Below, piece after piece: positions 54,743-64,000 of a DNA stretch of 64,000 nt (its first letter is position 1; each line of letters begins with the position of its first letter). The position numbers were made by a program, and so were the translations under genes. This DNA is from Antilocapra americana (Eukaryota; Chordata; Mammalia; Artiodactyla; Antilocapridae), in assembly GCA_007570785.1 (NCBI GenBank), contig ML664152.1, forward strand, positions 3,896,430-3,960,429, read 5' to 3'. Below the pieces are notes generated by a model. The model searched no databases. It was not told where the DNA came from and was given only the letters and a program-made list of their open reading frames with translations.

Positions 54743-55232
54743 TTCACTGGCTGGCCCTTTATAAAGGGTGTGTGCTCCGTAGACATTCTCTGTAATGCAC
54801 CTGGCTTGAGCACTGGCCAAACACATGAGCTCAGAGGGCATGTGTGTGGCCACGTCTGAATTTTTCATGTCCTTGATAATGGCGTTGATTTCTATAATTC
54901 TTTTCTGGACTGTGATAGTGGTTTTGATTCCCTGTCTTGGTGAGAGAGACTCCTGCTATAATACTCCTCTCCAAAAATCAGAGAAGCAAGGTACCTACTA
55001 AATGTATCAATTCTGGGCCTGGGGAGTCCCCAGGGATGCCTGTGTCACCTTGCTGGACCCACCATGAGACAGACTTGGGCCAAAACCTCAGCCAGCACCT
55101 GAAATCCACTGATTCCATCTTTGGTGAACCACGTGATGCTTGGGCTCTGAGGACTGGTGTGAGGTCAGACCTAATGTTTAATGACCTTCAGAAAGTCTTA
55201 TTTTTCTTTCTCCAGTATGTAGTCACCCTGGT
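54743..55232. other. TMPRSS3-TFF1 intergenic sequence, nothing recognised
   Basis: About 490 bases without a recognisable exon or young repeat. The 124-codon open frame at 54937-55311 runs out of this stretch into the MaLR-like repeat and has no recognisable product. Confidence 0.4.
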
Positions 55233-55520
55233 TGTATTAGCTGCTAAGAATGCTGTAACAAAGCACCACAAACTGAATTTAAAACAGAAACTTATTGTCT
55301 CTCAGTTCTAGAGGCTAGAAGTCTGAGATGAAGGTATCACTGGGGTTGGCCTCTTTTTTGAGGGTGACTGTTGATCCTGGGTCCCCCTCAGCTTCTGTCA
55401 ACCTCAGGCATTCCCTTGGCTATAAATGGTATTAACTGTCTATGTCTTTCCATCACCTTCCCACTGCGTATATCGGTGTCTAAATCTTCTCTTTTTACAA
55501 GAACACAGTTATAAGGGATT
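55233..55520 (-). repeat. MaLR/ERVL-type LTR remnant, reverse
   Basis: 'ttgtattagctgctaagaat', 'gtctctcagttctagaggct' and 'ggcctcttttttgagggtga', then broken off by the adjacent BovB copy. Same type as 20930-21400. Confidence 0.65.
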
Positions 55521-55521
55521 A

Positions 55522-56010
55522 TGTTGTTGTTTAGTCACTCAGTCATGTCTGACTCCTTGCAACCCCATGGACTGAAGCATGTCAGGCTTCCTTGTCCTTC
55601 ACTATCTCTCTGAGTTTGCTCGAACTCATGTCCATTGAGTCAGTGATGCTATCCAACTATTTCTTCCTCTATTTCCCCCTCTCTTCCTGTCCTCAATCTT
55701 CCCCAGCATCAGGGTCTTTTCCAATGAGTCAGCTCTTCCCATCAAATGGCCAAAGTACTAGAGCTTCAACTTCAGTATCAGACTTTCCAATGAATATTCA
55801 GGGTTAATTTCCTTTAGCATTAACTCATTTTGTCTCCTTACTGTCCAAGGAACTCTCAAGAGTCTTCTCCAGTACCATAGTTCAAAAGCTGTCAGTTCTT
55901 CTCATTTGGCCTTCTTTATGGTCCAAATCTCATATCTGTACATGACTATTGGAAAAACCATAGTTTTGACTATACACACCTATGTTGGCAAAGTGATGCC
56001 TCTGCTTTTT
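55522..56010 (-). mobile_element. BovB 3' region, reverse
   Basis: From 'gttgttgtttagtcactcag' through 'gagtcagtgatgctatccaa' to 'ggcaaagtgatgcctctgct'. About 490 bases, inserted in or beside the MaLR remnant. Confidence 0.9.
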
Positions 56011-56704
56011 GCTTGATTATCTGCAAATCAGTTCCAAATACTGTCACATTTATGGGTCCTAGAGGTTAGGATTGCAGGATCTTTAGCAAACAAGCCCTAG
56101 TGGATGGCTCAGATCACTCTAGGGAAGGCTCAGCACTTGCTTCGGTGGCCTTACTGTGAGGCTCTTCCTCAAGGGAACCTGGCCTTCATTCTTGTTGAGA
56201 GACACTGATCCCATATCAACTCTGGACTACAAAGCCTTGAGGGGCCATGGGCCTTGTGAAGGATGCTGGTGTCCCCTCAGGGCAATTATGAACACCTGAG
56301 TGACAGGTGTACCCAAAAGATTGCAGGACAGGACTGCATCAACAAGAGCCTGGGGAGGATGGTTGAGGGTGGAGTTGAGGGATGTTGGACCCCAGGGTGG
56401 TTGAGAAGGGCTCACACCATAGGTCCATCCAATAGTGAAGCCTCCCTGAGCCTGGGACCCCTGCACCTGCTGCATCACTGACCTTCCCACAGCTAGTGTG
56501 CCTGTGCAGTGCCTGGAACTTTCTAGATTGCAGATTTGACCTCATGAAGCCCGGGGGGAGCACATCAGCTGAGATCCCAGGGTGGGATTCTGCTAACTCA
56601 GGATCACCTTGAGTAGCAAGGTTGCCATGTTTAAGGGGTGGAGGGTGGGACTCCAGTATTTCTGCTGCATGAATTCTTGGCCACTTTCAGCCCAGGGCTT
56701 GGTT
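56011..56704. other. TMPRSS3-TFF1 intergenic sequence, nothing recognised
   Basis: About 0.7 kb between two BovB copies, without a recognisable exon or young repeat. Confidence 0.4.
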
Positions 56705-57650
56705 ACCCGCTAGCAGGATGGTCACAGATTGGTTCCAAATTGGGAAAGAAGTATGTTAATGCTGTACATTGTCACCCTGTTTGTTTGACTAATATGCAGA
56801 GCACATCCTGTGAATGGCCGGGCAGGATAAAACACAAGCTGGAATCAAGATTGCCGAGAGAAATATCAATAACCTCAGATATGCAGATGACATCACCCTT
56901 ATGGCAGAAAGTGAAGAAGAACTAAAGAGCTTCTTGATGAAAGTGAAAAAGTTGGCTTAAAACTCAACATTCAAAAAATGAAGATCATGGAATCCAGTCC
57001 CATCACTTCATGGCAAATAGATAGGGAAACAATGGAAACAGTGAGAGACTTTATTTTCTTGGGCTCCAAAATCACTGCAGATGGTGACTTCAGCCATGAA
57101 ATTAAAGGACGCTTGCTCCTTGGAAGAAAAGCTATGACCCACCTAGACAGCATATTAAAAAGGAGAGACATTCCTTTGCCAACAAAGGTCTGTCTAGTCA
57201 AAGCTATGGTTTTTCCAGTAATCATGTATGGATGTGAGAGTCAGATTATAAAGAAAGTTGAGCACTGAAGAATTGATGCTTTCCAATTGTGGTGCTGGAG
57301 AAGACTTTTGAGAATTCTTTGGACAGCAGGAAGATCCAACCAGTCAATCCTAAAGGAGATCAATCCTGAATATTCATTGAAAGGACTGATGTTGAACCTG
57401 AAACTCCAGTACTTTGGCCACCTAATGTGATGAACTGACTCATTGTAAAAGACCCTGATTATTGGGAAAGATTGAAGGCAGGAGGAGAAGGGGATGACAG
57501 AGGACAAGATGGTTGATAACATCACCAACTCGATGAACATGAATTTGAGTGAACTCTGGAAGTTGATGATAGACAGGGAAGCCTGGCTTGTTACAGTCCA
57601 TGGGGTTGCAAAGAGTTGGACACGACTGTACAACTGAGCTGAACTGAGGA
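56705..57650 (+). mobile_element. BovB LINE 3' region with RT remnant
   Basis: Begins near 'gattggttccaaattgggaa' in the RT domain and runs to the ctgagctgaactgagg end. The frame spanning 'aataacctcagatatgcaga' codes a YADD-equivalent segment but carries frameshifts and stops (the open frames break at about 56925 and 57268). 5'-truncated, inactive. Confidence 0.92.
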
Positions 57651-60149
57651 TGGTCACAGCTTCTCATGTGCTTAGTCAGTATGTCTCTCCCAAATCTTGG
57701 GGAGTGTTATGATGCCAGTCCTCTGAGCATGGCACCTCATCCTCATGGTCCAACACGCCACATACTGTCCTGCCACACTCCTGATGATGCCACTCTGCAA
57801 CTCTCCTGGACACAGGTTGTGCCTCTGTCTGATCTATGAGGCATCACAACCTCATGCACCTGGGAGTGATGCAGAGATGTGGAGATGATCCCATCCTGTG
57901 GCTGCATCCCGTGTGAGCTGGGGATGGAGGTGGGGGGCAATGTTCAGTGAAGTGTTTATGGAGAGGAAAGATGCTCAGTCTCAGATGGGGGTAGAGGGAA
58001 CACCCCTGCTGGGGGGAAAAGGTCAGGGTGTTTGCTCAGGCTTCCAAATTGTCATTTTCATCTTTCTGCCCAAGCATCCCAGTCCCATGTTTAGAGTTTA
58101 ACTCTTTGCTCTCCAGTGTCAAGGCTTTGGTGTAAGGAAGCAGGAAATGATGGACATCTAATTGATGCTGCAAACCCAGGATCTGGGCTGGACCTGAGCC
58201 CCACCCTCACTACCCTGCCACTCTGGGGGCTTAGCCAGGAAACATTGTCCCATTCCCAGGAGGACACTCTCAGTCCTCCATTTCTTCTTTCCTTCTTGAA
58301 TGTTGTGTAGCTCTTGGAAGAAGCCAACTGACCCCCATCTTTACTGCTTGACCATTACCAGGGAAATGAGATGTCCCCCCACCCCACTCATGTTCCCATC
58401 AGGTCCCCTGCCTTACCTTCACTCCACACCACCTTTGATGGGTTTGTGACCTGTGCCCAGAGACCTGCCTGGAGAGCCAAACTTGGGTCTCATTTTCAGG
58501 ATCTGTTAAGAAAGATGGTCATTGTTGGTAGCAATTTCTGTATTAATCAGTGGCCCTTAGGAAGCCGGCCTGTCACTTCCAATTCAGGAAAATTAGATGG
58601 ACAGTGCTGATCTCTTTTTGGGGTTTGTGAACCCCTCTGCCAGAGGAGTGAGGAGAGGGATCGTTTGGAGGGGCTGGAGAAGACCACTGTGTGGAGAACA
58701 CTGCCCACTTGGGCTGTAGGTGGACCTGGGATCACGGTCCATCCAGGGTGACTCTGCTGACTTCCTCCCAAGGACCTGTGTCCTTCTGGCTCTACCACAG
58801 TGGCCAGAAGCCAGAGGACATGAGGGCAGGACACAGCCAATGCAGGGCCACCCCCAGGGGCTCAGAGAGCTGATGGAATGGGCAGACAGAGGACACCCAG
58901 TTCTCCCAACTCAGATACTGACCCTTGAACAGAACCAGCGAGGCTCTGGGATAGGGGAGATGGGGTGAGGGGAGGGGACAAATCAGGCCAAGTCATACCA
59001 TGGGCCGTGGGGGTGGGGGAAGGGACCTGGAGATGGAGAACTTTATCCCCAAAGCAGGAAGGTCTGCTCGGCATGCCAAACTAGGGGCATCCTCCACCCC
59101 AGAACCCTAGCATGAGAGGATGGCAGGTTAGATTAGGCTCCAGCTTCTTCGGGGTCCATCCACTTTATTTTCCAGTAAGAAAAGTGAAACCCAAGAGGGC
59201 TTAAACTATTTATACAAGATGACACAACCCCTTAGCAGACCAACACTCAATTCAGTGCATTGTCTTCTTCAACAAGTAGTCATGAAAAAAAGAATAACCA
59301 TGAATTATCCTAAGATTTTATGTTAGCTTTGTCTTCTAGGAGTCTTGGAGTCATTGCTGTAAGTCTGAGACAGCCTGAGAGTGACACGAGCTCTGTCAGC
59401 CATACCACCCACACGGGAGGTCAAAGTCATACCCACACAGGAGTGAGTAACGAACACCCATGTATCCTGCACATTGCACCTCTCCTGGAGGCCCTGGCTC
59501 AGGATTGGCAGCCGGAGCCAGTGGGGTGGGCTGGGGGTGAGCCTCACTCAGAACGTGGCTGCCCAGTTTTGACTCCACTCCTCTCCCAGGGCAAACTTAT
59601 TAGGTCACCCAAGAAAAGTCAGTCTCTCTCCAAGGCCTGACTCTTTCCCCAGAGACCAATCTTTCAATGAAGAGAAAACATTTCTCCTATATTCATTCAT
59701 TCATTTTTCAACAGATATTTATTGAATAAGGCACCCCAGGTGCTGGGGCCACCTGAGCACACCAAGTAGGTAAGCCCTGTGTGTCATGGACCTTCTGCTC
59801 TGCTGGAGGGCTGGCAGAGGGTCAATAAATAACAAGCCCAGGGTGCAAGCAAATCACTGTGTCCCTTAGGAGGTAGTGAGAGCTGCAGGGCAGGAAGGGC
59901 CAGAGCAGGGAAGGGACCTGGGACACAGGCGCTGGAGGCAACCCTTTAGGTGCAGAGTCAAGGAGGCCACACCTGGAGGAGCTGAGGGAGGGAGCCTCCT
60001 TGCCCCCAGATGCAGGTCTTCTGCTTAAGGGAGAGCCTGATAAGTCGGCTGATTAGTGTCACGGCAGCTCTTGTACAACCTCACTGTGAAAAGGACTCCA
60101 TTGTAAAGGAAAGAACAAAGCAAAAAAATTTATTAATTAGTTTTTAAGA
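57651..60149. other. Sequence upstream of TFF1, no gene recognised
   Basis: 2.5 kb almost free of young ruminant repeats. MIR- or L2-like patches may lie at about 59160-59250 and 59690-59770 ('attcattcattcatttttca'). GC-rich parts give open frames of 60-106 codons, none recognisable. This may include distal TFF1 regulatory DNA. Confidence 0.4.
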
Positions 60150-60362
60150 TTTGTTGCTGTTTAATCTCTAAGTCATGTCCAGCTTCTGCAACCCCATGGA
60201 CTGTAGCCTGCCAGGCTCCTCTGTCAATGGGATTTCCCAGGCAAGAATACTTGAGTGGGCTACCATTTCTTCCTCCAGGGGATCTTCCCAACTCAGGGAG
60301 GGATCAAACTTGTGTCTCCTGCATTGGCAGGCATTCTTTACCACTGAGCCACCAGAGAAGCC
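60150..60362 (-). repeat. Bov-tA SINE, reverse, about 0.8 kb upstream of TFF1
   Basis: From 'gttgctgtttaatctctaag' to 'cactgagccaccagagaagc', the last repeat before the TFF1 promoter region. Confidence 0.88.
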
Positions 60363-60914
60363 TGATTTTTAAGATAAATAATCTTAAATAATTTTGAAGA
60401 AAAATAATGTAATTTATCCTTAATTAATTAAGGTAAATAGGTTAAAATGCTCCTACAATGCCACAGTGTAAGTAGGAGGTTGAACATATGTGAGTTTTCA
60501 ATGTGGATGCCAGCAGGAAGGAGCCCCTCAGGACAAGGCCAGGTCAAAGAGCCTATGCGTGCTTTGCTCATGTACCAGTTTCCCGGGGAAAGTCTGACAA
60601 GACAAACAAATAGGGAAAAGAAGTTTGAAGTCCAGGTTCTAGTATTTTCTGCTCTTCTTGCCCAGGCACAGCTGTTTCATGAGACATGAATCCTGAAAAT
60701 TGTTGAAAACAGCTGCATGCCCACTTGCAAAGAACCACACCAGGCCAGCGGGCCTCACTGGTTCCCTGTCCTTCCCTGAACCACCGTGGGGGAAGCCCAT
60801 GGCCACTGCTGACCCTATGCCCGGCATGGTGTGGGTGTCTCTCTCTGAATCACTCTCCAGTGAGTACACTGTTTACTTAGCAGGAGGGTCTCTGAACAGC
60901 TCAGGTGCTGGACG
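60363..60914. other. TFF1 upstream region, nothing specific recognised
   Basis: Repeat-poor, AT-rich at first (two nested ttaattaa motifs near 60420) and then balanced. A probable distal promoter zone by position only. Confidence 0.4.
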
Positions 60915-60920
60915 AGGTCA
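60915..60920 (+). promoter_or_regulatory. TFF1: AGGTCA nuclear-receptor half-site upstream of TFF1
   Basis: AGGTCA lies about 300 bases upstream of the TFF1 ATG. The human TFF1 promoter carries a near-complete oestrogen-response element at about -400; here only one half-site is clear, followed by tgagctg rather than a second half. Such half-sites occur often by chance. Confidence 0.25.
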
Positions 60921-61040
60921 TGAGCTGGGAGACTCCCACAGGATAAGAAAGGAACTTTCTGAATCTCCAATCCTTCAATCATGATGACCACATGATAAGG
61001 CATTTTTCTCTATCAGCAAACCTGTCAGTTTGGCTTGGCT

Positions 61041-61055
61041 GTGTTTGGGAAACAC
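61041..61055. promoter_or_regulatory. TFF1: Inverted forkhead-like motif in the TFF1 promoter
   Basis: The 15-base gtgtttgggaaacac has 6-base inverted arms (gtgttt and aaacac) around ggg, so a TGTTTG-type forkhead motif occurs on both strands. Forkhead (FOXA/HNF3) sites are known in trefoil-factor promoters. It lies about 110 bases upstream of the TATA-like box. Confidence 0.35.
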
Positions 61056-61152
61056 CTTTTAATCAGCGGAAATTACTTGGAATGAAAGGTTTCGGGGCCC
61101 TCCTTAGGCAAATGTTATCTGGCCCTCTGTAGAAAGCAAACAGAGCCTGTGG

Positions 61153-61158
61153 TATAAG
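61153..61158 (+). promoter_or_regulatory. TFF1: TFF1 TATA-like box
   Basis: TATAAG sits 69 bases before the ATG, which gives a start site near 61182 and a 5' UTR of about 40 bases, the length seen in human TFF1. A GATA-type ttatct lies upstream at about 61116. Confidence 0.6.
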
Positions 61159-61221
61159 ATCGAGGGCCAGGACCCGCTCTCATCCTGGATCGCGGTCCCC
61201 TCTGGACAGAGTGGGAAGGTC

Positions 61222-61306
61222 ATGGCCGCTATGGAGCCCAGGATGATCTGCCTGGTGGTGCTGGTCTTCGCACTGGCCCTCAGCAACCCGGCGCAGGGTG
61301 AGACCG
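61222..61306 (+). CDS. TFF1: TFF1 (trefoil factor 1) exon 1: signal peptide
   Basis: ATG at 61222 opens MAAMEPRMICLVVLVFALAL and continues SNPAQGET, with a donor GTAAGA at 61307 (phase 1). The opening M-A-x-M-E and the hydrophobic leader match human TFF1 (MATMENKVICALVLVSMLAL); the 5' UTR text also resembles the human one, and the gene follows TMPRSS3 in the conserved order and strand. TFF1 is a small secreted trefoil peptide of gastric mucus that helps mucosal repair. Only the secretion signal (about 24 residues) and the first mature residues are here; the cysteine-rich trefoil exon lies past 64000. A second in-frame ATG is at 61231. Confidence 0.88.
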
Positions 61307-64000
61307 GTAAGACAGCCCCTTCCTGCTCCATAATGGGCACCCCGGGCAGAGGCCCGCCTCTGGGGGGTGTCAGGGCTTCATAACATACTTTCGAGCCAAG
61401 TGCAGTTTTGTGCCAGGAGCTGTTCTAGGCCCTGGGGAGATTTGGGATGGCAGAATACAGAGAGGACAGCAGGAGGGTAGAGGGGTCCGTGGAAGCTTTG
61501 GGAACTGGGGTGAGAAAGTAATGATGGCTGGCTTCAGTGGTTGTCCAGTTGCTAGGTCACATCCAACTTCTTGGGACCCCATGGACTGCAGCACGCCAGG
61601 CTCCTCTGTCCTCCAGTATCTCCTGCAGTAGTAGGAATGTTAGTCACTCAGTCGTGTCCGACTCTTTGCGATACCACGGACTGTAGTCTGCCAGGCTCCT
61701 CTGTCAGTGGGATTCTCCAGGCAAGAATACTGGAGTGAATTGGCATTCCCTTCTCCAGAGGATCTTCCCAACCCAGGGATCGACGCCAGGTCTCCTGCAT
61801 TGAGGGCAGATTCTTGACCATTTGAGCTACAGGAAAGACCTCCTGAGGTTTGCTCAAATTCATGTCCGTTGAGTCGATGACACTACCTAACCATTGAACT
61901 GGCATCTCCTACATTGGCAGGCAAATTCTTCACCACTCAACCACTGGGAAAGCCCTGTCTTCAGAACTGCTGCTAGAACATCCTACTGTTTTTTAAGTAT
62001 CACATTTCAATGAGCTGTCTTTAATGTCGGGAATAAGAATAGCTCTTCCAAATGTCCAAGCCAAACTCTGCCCCCTGGGCCTGGACCCACTCAAGGTCCA
62101 CGCAAACGTCCAAGAGCTTATTCCAAAGGTCGCCGTCCCTGGGAGCCCCTCCAACAGGTTCTGTGGGCTCCTGGGCCCCTGCTCTGTGGAACCCAGACTC
62201 TATCCTACTGGTGTGTGTGTCCTGCCAATGCCTAGTCCATGGGCATCACCAAGCAAGGGAGTTAAGGCGGGAGGTCCCACTGCCTCCTCTGAATGTGTCT
62301 GCCTCAAATCCTTTATCTGCACAATGGGGTCAGTCTTCTTTGGCTTTAGAGAGTTGTCACAAAATTAAGTGGTATTTGGGAAAAGCTACAAGGTGCTATA
62401 TAAACATTATTTATTACTGGTAGATATATTTTTAAGTGGAGGGGGCAGGAGAAGAATTTTCCAAAGTTTTTAGAATGAGGATTCCCATAGAGGTTTGAAG
62501 GGAGGTAAAGGATGGTTTCCATGTGTCTCCGGGGTCCTTCCAAGGACCTCACAACTCAGGAACAGAGGATCAGGCATGGGAGTCTAAGGCAAGGAGGAGG
62601 GAGCAGGCCGGACCTGAAAGGAAGTATGGCCTCCTGTGGGGATGGAGGAGATGGTCTGCGCCTGGCCGCCTGCACCCACTAGCCCATCTGCATCTTCCCT
62701 GCCAGCCTAGTGTCTAGCTCTGCCCACTGCACAGCCCAGCTCCAGGGGGCTCTGCAGCCCAGCCCTGGTCCCCAACCTCCAGGCTGCTGCTGGCCACCCA
62801 CTGGCCCTGCCTTAGGGCCCAAGGCTCAGCCTTTCTCTGTGGGTCTCACATGTCAGCCAACCTGTGACAATGGAAAACTCCATCCAATTGTAAGTGTAGA
62901 CTTGGATGGAAATTATTTCTGTCTAGTCCTGTTAGGCAACAGAAAAGGGTGGGCAAGGTATACTCCTGTGGACAGAACCCTTGGAAACCTTCAGTTCCTA
63001 TTTAGGATAGCAGCTGGTACAGTGGGGGTGGTGGGGGGGATCAGGTTACTTAGCAAAGTAGCCCCCTCCCCCTCCTCTAGGGAGAGAAAGGACATGAGAA
63101 TTGTGGTCCCAGCTATGCACACACAGCCCATCTTAACCTTTCCCACCACCCTGACCAGTGGAGTGGGTGAGAACCACCTTTGCTCTATGTCAAGACAGAA
63201 GCCCTACAAAGACCAGGTTGTATGATGGGCTCTGATTTAGAATACTCAGCTGGACTCCATGGGGGACAAATGAGGCCTCCTGCTCCTTGGTCTAGGAGAG
63301 GCCCTGCATCTACCTGTCTTTGGCTGGATTGTCTTTTAGAAAGAGCACGATGCCCTAGGTCACAGCCAGCCCATAACATCTGCTCAGGATGGCAGTCCTG
63401 CCCTCCTCTCTGACTCCCTTCCCTCTTCTCTTAGGTCTCCTTCCCTCCCGGTCTCTTTATCACTCACTCCTAACACCTTGTTGCACGTCCCTCTAGCCCC
63501 GAGGACAGACTCTTGTCTGGGAGTGGATGGGGCGCCTGCACAGCCAGGCCTCTCTCTGGAACCGGTCTAATGGCCCTCATGCATGGGTACCCCGATACCA
63601 GGTGCAGAGAGGAGCCCCCCATTCTCCATTCCCACACCCAAGAGAGAGAAGGGGCTTCAGACTCTTCTGCCCCTGCCTCAATCTCTCCACCACCAGATCT
63701 GAGCAGCGGTCCTTCCCAGAGCCCCAAGTCCAGACCCCACAGGACTGGCATCTAGATCCCGTGGGCACTTCTAGCTGCCCATCTCCCCTGCATGTCCTTT
63801 GCCTTGGGTCCACGGCCTCACATACCTGGCTAGAGCCTCTGAGTGTCTCCCTTTGCTCTAGAGCTGCAATTATCCACTCCCAGCACTCAGCCTGCCTTCC
63901 CCACACCTCGCCACCTACCTCCCCCTCTTACCTGGAACACACCTTGTTCTCTCTCTTCACCACCTTTGAACACGCAGCTCTCTCTCTCCTTGGAATACCC
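61307..64000 (+). other. TFF1: TFF1 intron 1 (partial)
   Basis: Starts with GTAAGA. No sequence coding for the trefoil signature (CCFDD-type or GVPWC-type) was found up to the end of the window, so exon 2 lies outside. It contains a cluster of Bov-tA/BovB-like pieces (61528-61955); the remainder is GC-balanced without recognised repeats. A 171-codon open frame at 62710-63225 is unsupported. Confidence 0.75.
61528..61955 (-). repeat. Cluster of truncated Bov-tA/BovB-like pieces, reverse
   Basis: A short fragment (61528-61625, 'gtggttgtccagttgctagg'), a near-complete reverse Bov-tA (61637-61845) and a mosaic tail to 61955 containing the BovB-like 'caaattcatgtccgttgagt' and another SINE head piece ('ccactgggaaagccc'). 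Several overlapping insertions explain the mosaic. Confidence 0.8.

Noticed and set aside
56705..57268. BovB RT-like frames as a possible domesticated gene
   Set aside because: Stops and frameshifts interrupt the RT core, the copy is 5'-truncated, and no promoter or splice structure is visible.
62710..63225. 171-codon open frame in TFF1 intron 1
   Set aside because: No similarity to trefoil factors or other known proteins, no acceptor joining it to TFF1 exon 1 in frame, and composition explains the lack of stops.

Overview
This is an ordinary nuclear segment of a ruminant genome, most likely cattle or a close bovid. The main clue is the repeat content: dozens of Bov-tA/Bov-A2 tRNA-derived SINEs, BovB (RTE-class) LINE fragments, young bovine-type L1 3' ends, CHR-type cetartiodactyl SINEs and a BTLTR1-like solo LTR. 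The genes have vertebrate exon-intron structure with GT-AG introns. Gene content and order match the human 21q22.3 block UBASH3A - TMPRSS3 - TFF1, seen here in inverted orientation. The cattle counterpart of that block is on chromosome 1; this is from general knowledge, not from the sequence.

Layout. Positions 1-2805 hold the 5' end of UBASH3A on the minus strand: coding exon 1 (2693-2805) and part of intron 1. About 13 kb between UBASH3A and TMPRSS3 is mostly repeats: a MER5A element, L1 pieces, a BovB copy with a decayed reverse-transcriptase region, many Bov-tA SINEs and a solo LTR. TMPRSS3 on the plus strand is complete in its coding part. Its 12 coding exons (16362-36393) join into a 453-residue type II transmembrane serine protease with TM, LDLRa, SRCR and S1 protease domains, an intact H257-D304-S400 triad and an activation site at R216/I217. 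A 5' non-coding exon is expected from the human gene but is only tentatively placed. From about 36.6 to 61 kb there is no recognisable gene; nested L1, BovB, Bov-tA, CHR and LTR copies make up much of it. TFF1 starts at 61222 on the plus strand: a TATA-like box, a 5' UTR and exon 1 encoding the signal peptide. The rest of the window is TFF1 intron 1; the trefoil-domain exon lies beyond the end.

The three genes do not form an operon or pathway; they are independently transcribed neighbours: a T-cell signalling regulator, an epithelial/cochlear membrane protease and a secreted gastric mucosal peptide. UBASH3A and TMPRSS3 are divergent, and TMPRSS3 and TFF1 are in tandem.

I found no novel biological system here. 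The points worth a second look are local: a young L1 whose end lies 40 bp from a TMPRSS3 splice acceptor, a one-codon shortening at a TMPRSS3 exon junction, competing promoter candidates for TMPRSS3, a solo LTR in sense orientation upstream of it, a perfect 22-bp palindrome in its first coding intron, and a much enlarged TMPRSS3-TFF1 interval. SINE and LINE boundaries are read by eye and are accurate to about 5-20 bases unless target-site duplications are quoted.
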